This document shows positions 5,318 to 8,797 of a stretch of 8,797 nucleotides of DNA, piece after piece; position 1 is the stretch's first letter, and each line of letters begins with the position of its first letter. Position numbers and translations under genes: made by a program. The notes under the pieces were generated by a model. The model was not told the origin of the DNA. It saw nothing but the letters and a program-made list of their open reading frames with translations, and did no database searches. The DNA comes from Clostridiaceae bacterium (GTDB lineage Bacteria; Bacillota_A; Clostridia; Acetivibrionales; Acetivibrionaceae), in NCBI GenBank assembly GCA_012513545.1, contig JAAZCB010000655.1, positions 1-8,797 on the forward strand, read 5' to 3'.

Positions 5318-6996
5318 GGAGCATATTGGAGCGCCTGGCCGGATTTCCAGTTATGAGGCAGTAGGTCTGCCAGGTCAAGGCTGTAATTGTTGTTGTAGTA
5401 TGGGATCCGGGTCAGGACATCTGTCAGCCATTCCCGGGGGTTTACATCCAGGGCTGCACAGCAGCCGAGCAGTGAGTACATTATGGCTGCATTCTCTGCC
5501 GCATCATGATTACCGCAAAACATGTAGTTTTTTCTCCCCAGAGCCAGAGAACGGATACTGTTCTCAACAAGGTTACTATCCATCTGGTAGCGTCCGTCAA
5601 GATGATATCTGGATAATCTGTGGAACAATTTATATGTGTATTGTAATGCCTTGCTCATTCTGCCATCTGATAATGCCTTGGGCATGTAGCTGACGATCCA
5701 TTTTTCAAAACCAAGGAGGATGGGATAAGCAAGTCTTGAACGTAGTTCTGCCCTCTGCTGGTAATCGAGCCCCTGGTCATCAGCCATCGACTCCACTCCG
5801 TAGAGCAGGCTGATTTGTTCCAGGGCATACTCAGCTCCGGTTTTGTCCTCTTTCAGTGCTTCGGTAAATTTTCGTCTTGCATGTGCCCAGCAACTCAGTA
5901 ACAATACCCCCTTCTTATTCTCGTAGATAGAATAAACATCGTAACCGTCTGTCTGTACTGCACCTTTGTAATTGTGGAGAAGTTCTATGACAACTTTCTG
6001 GGCACGTGATCCCTTGTCATAATGAAAGAATACCAGGTTCTTCATCACTGCCCTGACCACCCACAGGTAGGCTTTTACCGCCCGATGCTTTTCATTATTG
6101 ATAACCGGCACGGTGCTTTCATCGACCTGTATATAGTCACTCTCAAGCACTATCTCCTTTAACCTGTAATAGAGCGCCCTGAGAAGATCCCCGCAACCGA
6201 CGAACCAGTCGTTGACAGTTGATGCAGGTATCTTTATGCCCTCAAGCTTAAACATTGCCAGTTGCCGGTGGAAAGGAAGATGATACATGTATTTGCCCAT
6301 GATAAGTTCAGCAAGCAGACTGGCCCCGGCATTACTCCTTGGCAGGGGTAAAAGAGGAAGTGGTGCGATCTTAACGACTTTATCCCGGATCTCTTCACCA
6401 CTTGATTCCTGCACCAGTTGAAGATCCTTCTTCATAGCATATTTCGGGCGTATGATCCTTCGGACATAAAGCTCTCCGGGTTTATGTTCCAGCTGCTCGG
6501 TAACCTCTTCGCCTATACGAACCCAGTTCTCATCAATACCCTCCGGCTCGATGACCTCTATCTCACGGCGCAGATGCTCCGGCAGAGGCATACGAACCGG
6601 CTGCTTCTTCTCTCTTTCTACCCTGGTGCGCTTATAGGTGATGATTTCAGTAGCTGAAGCCTTGATGACAGTCTCTTCTTCGGGCAGTATGTCAAGGCCT
6701 TCAAAGTCAAGCTTGCGCTGGGCAGGATCAGATGGGATGTACTTTTCACTCGACGGCTTCCAGAACTTACGCCTTAGCCAGGCCAACTGATCGGTTAACT
6801 GTTTGATCTTATCTTCAAAGTTCTTTATTTTCTCACCCAAACGCGTGATCTTGAGATCCTTTTCCCTGATTATTGCTTCGTAGCGTTCCAGAGTCCCTCC
6901 ATCTACTTGTCTTAGCTTGGACAGCTCCTGATAAAGCTCATCACGCTCTTGGAGAAGGGTCTCGATAAATGCGCTTTGATCAGGTGTATTTGACAC
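5302..6996 (-). CDS. tnpC: IS66-family transposase TnpC (564 aa)
   Basis: This is the DDE transposase that cuts and joins the element's ends. Residues 10-75 form a heptad-rich coiled coil, followed by the conserved LRRKFWKPSSEK (74-85) found at the start of IS66 transposases. The catalytic triad is readable: D292 in QVDEST, D350 in QTDGYD and E478 in SNLVENSIR. The last begins the hallmark block that runs on to LGRKNYMFCGNHDAAENAA. The C-terminal IS66 segment (VNPREWLTDVL) follows. The usual zinc-finger region between coiled coil and catalytic domain is recognisable (WVRIGEEVTEQLE, then IIRPKYA), but all four expected cysteines are absent: GIDEN replaces CxxCG and YAMKKD replaces YACxxC. The length is slightly above the family's usual 510-550 aa. 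A 75-bp gap separates it from tnpB. The open frame and intact triad suggest it is functional. Confidence 0.96.
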   Translation of the reverse strand: MSNTPDQSAFIETLLQERDELYQELSKLRQVDGGTLERYEAIIREKDLKITRLGEKIKNFEDKIKQLTDQLAWLRRKFWKPSSEKYIPSDPAQRKLDFEGLDILPEEETVIKASATEIITYKRTRVEREKKQPVRMPLPEHLRREIEVIEPEGIDENWVRIGEEVTEQLEHKPGELYVRRIIRPKYAMKKDLQLVQESSGEEIRDKVVKIAPLPLLPLPRSNAGASLLAELIMGKYMYHLPFHRQLAMFKLEGIKIPASTVNDWFVGCGDLLRALYYRLKEIVLESDYIQVDESTVPVINNEKHRAVKAYLWVVRAVMKNLVFFHYDKGSRAQKVVIELLHNYKGAVQTDGYDVYSIYENKKGVLLLSCWAHARRKFTEALKEDKTGAEYALEQISLLYGVESMADDQGLDYQQRAELRSRLAYPILLGFEKWIVSYMPKALSDGRMSKALQYTYKLFHRLSRYHLDGRYQMDSNLVENSIRSLALGRKNYMFCGNHDAAENAAIMYSLLGCCAALDVNPREWLTDVLTRIPYYNNNYSLDLADLLPHNWKSGQALQYAPLDIQ

Positions 6997-7013
6997 AGTT
7001 CGTCTTGCTTGAA

Positions 7014-7037
7014 GTCTGAGCCAAAGATAACTCAGAC
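7014..7037. repeat. Hairpin in the tnpB-tnpC gap
   Basis: GTCTGAG (7014-7020) and CTCAGAC (7031-7037) form a perfect 7-bp stem with a 10-nt loop, about 18 bp upstream of the tnpC start. On the minus strand the loop region includes TATCTTTG (7022-7029), an exact TAnnTTTG match, but no suitable -33 element is seen. It may influence tnpC expression, either as an RNA hairpin or as a weak internal promoter; both are speculative. Confidence 0.4.
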
Positions 7038-7071
7038 AAAGCTACGTGATACCTAGCCTGGCCACTTTTAA

Positions 7072-7434
7072 TTAACTGAATGACTGATAGTTATTAACAA
7101 TCCGATGGGTTTTTGAACACCTTGGTTTTACGTTTTCAACCATAGACATTAAATCCTCCCAATCAATATTTATGGATCCGGTCGTCTCATCAAAAACCGG
7201 CAGCCTAAACCGTCCCGATTCAAGTTTCTTATGATAGATAACCAGTCCGGCGTATTCCATGTGAAGGATCTTCATAACATTCTGATGACGGTTCATGAAG
7301 ATAAAGACCCCTCCGTTGCGGACATCCTGGTTCATCAGTGAGTTAACCACACCACTCAGGGTGTAAAAGCTTTTGCGCATATCTACCGGCAGAGGATACA
7401 AGTAATACCTCAGTGAGCTGTGAAGATGGAACAT
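7072..7434 (-). CDS. tnpB: IS66 accessory protein TnpB (120 aa)
   Basis: This is the IS66 Orf2-type protein, needed together with TnpA and TnpC for transposition in studied family members; its biochemical role is not well defined. It is unrelated to the RNA-guided TnpB nuclease of IS200/IS605 elements. Recognition rests on the N-terminal block RYYLYPLPVDMRKSFYTLSG (residues 9-28), equivalent to the family's VDMRKGFDGL signature. The strand-rich NGGVFIFMNRHQNVMKIL follows, equivalent to the family's G-x-x-F-x-F-x-N-R-x-x-x-x-x-K-x-L, and then a Trp/Tyr-rich stretch ending KLESGRFRLP. The length of 120 aa is normal. It starts 5 bp after the tnpA stop, so translation is likely coupled. Confidence 0.93.
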   Translation of the reverse strand: MFHLHSSLRYYLYPLPVDMRKSFYTLSGVVNSLMNQDVRNGGVFIFMNRHQNVMKILHMEYAGLVIYHKKLESGRFRLPVFDETTGSINIDWEDLMSMVENVKPRCSKTHRIVNNYQSFS

Positions 7435-7439
7435 GGGCC

Positions 7440-7769
7440 TCAGTCTAACAGGGATACAAGTGAACGAAGTCCGGCCAGATCCAGGGTTTGTCTTATCCGA
7501 AGGGTGGTCCCGTTGGGATAGGTAATCTCCAACTGGTTATTGTCCATGCCGGGAGCAGGCTTCTGTCCAGAGGCTGGGTATACCGCTGATCCAGGTGCCC
7601 GGACAAGCAGCGGTATAAAGCGCCCGCCAGGGCCCTCCGTACGAAGCTTCTTCTGCCAGTAAAAAAATGTTGATGGTGCTATGCCTTCGTTGGTACAAAA
7701 ACTTTTGACGCTTAATCCCGACTCCTTCTGCCGCTCCAAGATAACGGCCATCTTTGAACTGCTTAACAT
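7440..7769 (-). CDS. tnpA: IS66 protein TnpA (109 aa), HTH DNA-binding
   Basis: This is the first gene of the IS66 operon. Residues 1-45 contain a transposase-type HTH: SKMAVILERQKESGLSVKSF is followed by NEGIAPSTFFYWQKKL, the last part being the usual recognition helix with its YWxKKL ending. The C-terminal half (FIPLLV, then LEITYPNGTTLRI and the leucine-rich end) matches the strand-rich tail of IS66 TnpA proteins. It probably binds the element's ends. The ATG at 7769 is 68 bp inside the IS right end; no upstream in-frame ATG precedes it within the element. Length is normal for the family, and the gene abuts tnpB. Confidence 0.92.
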   Translation of the reverse strand: MLSSSKMAVILERQKESGLSVKSFCTNEGIAPSTFFYWQKKLRTEGPGGRFIPLLVRAPGSAVYPASGQKPAPGMDNNQLEITYPNGTTLRIRQTLDLAGLRSLVSLLD

Positions 7770-7812
7770 TGATTTTTTGCCGGGGAAGATAATCGGATCC
7801 TTCCGTTAGCAA

Positions 7813-7837
7813 AATATGTGGCAGACCGGATGCTTAC
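7813..7837 (-). repeat. IS66 terminal inverted repeat, right end
   Basis: Read on the minus strand from 7837 the repeat begins GTAAGCATCCGGTCTG, the partner of the left end at 5155-5179 with three mismatches in 25. It lies 43 bp upstream of the tnpA start, so the tnpA promoter must be within this end or in the flanking recombinase DNA. Confidence 0.95.
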
Positions 7838-7845
7838 ATTCATGA
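7838..7845. repeat. Target site duplication, right copy (ATTCATGA)
   Basis: This is identical to 5147-5154 and immediately outside the right IS66 end. The absence of any mismatch argues for a recent insertion. Confidence 0.97.
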
Positions 7846-8030
7846 TTACGTAACCGCTCCATTAGTGCCTGTTTTACCGGGCGAGTTTTTCGGGTGCTTT
7901 CCTCTTCCTCATAAATATCATAGGTAAGGTTATTCTTGTTTGCATATTCTTCTAATCGGATGCGTTGGTTCTCGGTTGTCTGTGAACCATTAGAAAGGGA
8001 TACCCTGCAATATAAGGCGACATGTTTCAT
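7838..8030 (-). pseudogene. Serine recombinase, 5' part with catalytic serine, split by IS66
   Basis: This is the N-terminal 64 codons of the recombinase that continues at 5146-4767. It opens MKHVALYCRVS, the standard start of the resolvase/invertase catalytic domain, with nucleophile Ser11 and the conserved Arg9. QTTENQRIRLEEYA follows as the first helix, then the linker region with EESTRKTRP. The normal reading would pass from RNHE into YEAVIVYR. Instead it enters the IS, adds ten foreign residues (CKHPVCHIFC) and stops at 7806-7808. The fragment has the serine but lacks the downstream arginines and the dimerisation helix, so it should be inactive. The start at 8030 lies 6 bp after the stop of the small upstream gene, indicating an operon. 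Confidence 0.9.
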
Positions 8031-8036
8031 AATCGA

Positions 8037-8216
8037 TTAGTTTGAAATGAAGTGGTATTTGAAAAATCCAAGATGCTGAAGTGGTACTTCAACAATATAT
8101 GTACGAATTGGAAGGCTTGTAATTGCATCATATTCTACAATTATCATATACTCTATGGGGTCTTCTCCTTTGTAGATGTAGACCATTTGCTGTAAGAATT
8201 TGGTTTTTCCATTCAT
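8037..8216 (-). CDS. Small hypothetical protein (59 aa) upstream of the recombinase
   Basis: I do not recognise this product. The frame starts MNGKTKFLQQMVYIYKGEDP and ends with a hydrophobic/aromatic tail (QHLGFFKYHF). It is rich in beta-branched residues with no signal peptide or membrane segment. Support for it being real: its stop is 6 bp before the recombinase start, it fills almost the whole interval to the regulatory region, and a perfect TAnnTTTG element sits just upstream. If that element is used, the ATG at 8216 would be nearly leaderless; an in-frame ATG at 8186 (49-aa product) would have a leader of about 30 nt. It may be a recombination accessory factor, but this is guesswork from position. 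Confidence 0.55.
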   Translation of the reverse strand: MNGKTKFLQQMVYIYKGEDPIEYMIIVEYDAITSLPIRTYIVEVPLQHLGFFKYHFISN

Positions 8217-8220
8217 AGAG

Positions 8221-8228
8221 CAAATGTA
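8221..8228 (-). promoter_or_regulatory. Candidate -7 promoter element for the small gene and recombinase
   Basis: On the minus strand this reads TACATTTG, an exact TAnnTTTG match. No exact TTTG lies at the -33 position, where the sequence is TTTA inside an AT-rich palindrome. The palindromes at 8237-8265 lie across the upstream half of this promoter, so a protein bound there would block it. Confidence 0.5.
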
Positions 8229-8236
8229 AGCAAAAA

Positions 8237-8265
8237 TTTATTTAAATAAACCTATTTAAATAAAC
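8237..8265. repeat. Tandem palindromes, probable operators in the divergent promoter region
   Basis: TATTTAAATAAAC occurs twice in direct orientation, at 8239-8251 and 8253-8265, offset by 14 bp. Each copy contains a palindrome: TTTATTTAAATAAA (8237-8250) is perfect over 14 bp and TATTTAAATA (8253-8262) over 10 bp. They lie between the opposed -7 elements at 8221-8228 and 8296-8303. Paired palindromic sites between divergent promoters next to an XRE regulator gene are the usual arrangement for an autoregulated repressor. Binding itself is inferred, and simple AT-rich repetition is the alternative. Confidence 0.5.
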
Positions 8266-8295
8266 TTATTCCTGTAAATATTTATTTCGATTGAT

Positions 8296-8303
8296 TACCT
8301 TTG
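8296..8303 (+). promoter_or_regulatory. Candidate -7 promoter element for the XRE regulator
   Basis: TACCTTTG is an exact TAnnTTTG match ending 18 bp before the ATG at 8322. It covers the in-frame TTG at 8301, which argues against that codon being the translation start. A clear -33 TTTG is missing. Confidence 0.5.
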
Positions 8304-8321
8304 ACATTAATCAAATCAGAA

Positions 8322-8585
8322 ATGGCAGATAACCCAAGAAAACATATTGTCTCTGACTTGGATAGGGAAACCATCATGAAGATTGCTGCTAAGGCAAAGA
8401 AACTTAGAACTGAGATGGGGTTTTCATACGAACAATTTGCCTTGCACGCCAAGATAAATCGCAACACGTATTTTAAATTCGAAAAGTCATCCCTCACAGG
8501 GGATAATTTTACCATAGCGGTACTGGCACGGGTAATCAGGGGTTTAGACCATACTTTTTCTTCGTTTTTCAGCGATATAAAGTAG
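8322..8585 (+). CDS. XRE-family HTH transcriptional regulator (87 aa)
   Basis: This is a compact single-domain DNA-binding protein. Residues about 17-82 form an XRE/Cro-type five-helix domain: TIMKIAAKAKKLRTEMGF, then SYEQFALHAKIN as helix 2 and turn, then RNTYFKFEKS as recognition helix, then TIAVLARVIRGLDHTFSSFF. The domain matches the family pattern L-R-x-x-x-G-x-(S/T)-x-x-x-(F/L)-A. There is no peptidase or sensor domain, so it is likely a simple repressor. The ATG at 8322 is preferred over the TTG at 8301, which lies inside a predicted promoter element. It diverges from the small gene and recombinase, with paired palindromes between them, implying control of both directions. It could also be an antitoxin-like regulator, but no toxin partner is seen beside it. 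Confidence 0.85.
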   Translation: MADNPRKHIVSDLDRETIMKIAAKAKKLRTEMGFSYEQFALHAKINRNTYFKFEKSSLTGDNFTIAVLARVIRGLDHTFSSFFSDIK

Positions 8586-8797
8586 GGTTTCAATAACTGA
8601 TATCTTCCCTGTAGATTTCATTTTTTAAATGACTCCGATACTCGTGTTGGGAAGACAAATACGCCATATTTCATCCAAAACACAGTATTTAACGTTAAAT
8701 GCTTGATTTTAAGGTTTAATGTTTGATAAAGTGGTGTTGAAAACGGCTATTATTTATCGCTAAAGTACCTGAAAGATGAGTTGTAAACGGCAAATAA
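8586..8797. other. Non-coding right end of the window
   Basis: I see no supported gene here. An ATG at 8776 opens a frame that reaches the window edge after seven codons, so it could begin a gene beyond the window, but there is no promoter match to back it. A short plus-strand frame ending at 8787 has no start. AAACGGC is repeated near 8740 and 8785 within similar TTG(A/T)AAACGGC contexts. No intrinsic terminator with a T-run follows the XRE gene. Confidence 0.5.
8687..8700. repeat. Perfect 14-bp palindrome downstream of the XRE gene
   Basis: ATTTAACGTTAAAT is fully self-complementary. It has no T-run, so a terminator is unlikely; it may be a protein-binding site for a gene to the right of the window. 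It is different in sequence from the palindromes at 8237-8265. Confidence 0.4.

Larger units (their letters stand above)
5155..7837 (-). mobile_element. Complete IS66-family insertion sequence (2683 bp)
   Basis: Both ends are defined by terminal inverted repeats beginning GTAAGCAT and by a perfect 8-bp target duplication outside them. Inside are the three genes typical of the family in the order tnpA, tnpB, tnpC, all on the minus strand and all open. Length, gene order, end sequence and duplication size agree with IS66. The element is noticeably GC-richer than its surroundings, indicating a separate origin. It is inserted in the serine recombinase gene, in the same transcriptional direction. 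No degradation is visible and the two duplications have not diverged, so the insertion looks recent and the element is probably still mobile. Confidence 0.97.

Noticed and set aside
5271..5693. Plus-strand open frame of 140 codons opposite tnpC
   Set aside because: It overlaps the well-supported tnpC on the other strand, and its cysteine/serine-rich composition looks like antisense of coding DNA.
7537..7812. Alternative 91-codon frame overlapping tnpA
   Set aside because: It conflicts with tnpA, whose HTH and family pattern are clear, and has no recognisable product.
4767..8030. Large serine integrase or integrative-element attachment site
   Set aside because: The rebuilt protein is about 190 aa with no large C-terminal recombinase/zinc-ribbon domain, and no att-like duplication other than the IS66 8-bp target repeat is visible.
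8301..8321. TTG at 8301 as the XRE regulator start
   Set aside because: The codon lies within a perfect TAnnTTTG promoter element and an ATG exists at 8322 just ahead of the conserved domain.
8720..8787. Short plus-strand frame ending at 8787 as a gene fragment
   Set aside because: It is about 20 codons between stops, has no start codon and no recognisable similarity.

Overview
The window looks like an accessory (defence-island) segment of a Bacteroidota chromosome or large mobile element. The host-type genes are AT-rich, starts have little or no Shine-Dalgarno sequence, and three intergenic sites match the Bacteroidota -7 promoter consensus TAnnTTTG. A visibly GC-richer IS66-type insertion sequence sits in the right half. 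This assignment is inferred from sequence style only.

Layout, left to right. (1) Positions 1-1293, minus strand: a tightly packed operon of a stand-alone WYL-domain protein, a GIY-YIG nuclease-fold protein, a 62-aa protein and the N-terminus of an SMC/RecF-like AAA ATPase that runs off the left edge. The genes are linked by an ATGA stop/start overlap and a 17-bp overlap. I do not recognise this combination as a named system. (2) Positions 1294-1635: a 342-bp divergent intergenic region. (3) Positions 1636-4764, plus strand: a SIR2-like NADase followed 12 bp later by a HerA-type hexameric ATPase. This matches the known SIR2-HerA (Nezha) anti-phage system, which kills or arrests infected cells through NAD+ depletion. 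(4) Positions 4767-8030, minus strand: a small serine recombinase (190 aa when reconstructed) split by a complete 2683-bp IS66 element (5155-7837). The element has 25-bp imperfect inverted repeats, a perfect 8-bp target duplication (ATTCATGA) and intact tnpA, tnpB and tnpC. (5) Positions 8037-8216, minus strand: a 59-aa gene directly upstream of the recombinase. It faces an 87-aa XRE-type regulator (8322-8585, plus) across a roughly 100-bp region with two opposed TAnnTTTG elements and two tandem AT-rich palindromes, probably operators. (6) Positions 8586-8797: no supported gene.

Working model: two divergent candidate or known defence modules sit next to a self-regulated recombinase cassette (XRE repressor, small protein, serine recombinase). 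The IS66 insertion has inactivated the recombinase, which may have locked in place whatever DNA rearrangement it catalysed. The SIR2-HerA pair is well supported and known. The WYL/GIY-YIG/small protein/ATPase operon is the best candidate for something undescribed, but it is truncated by the window edge.
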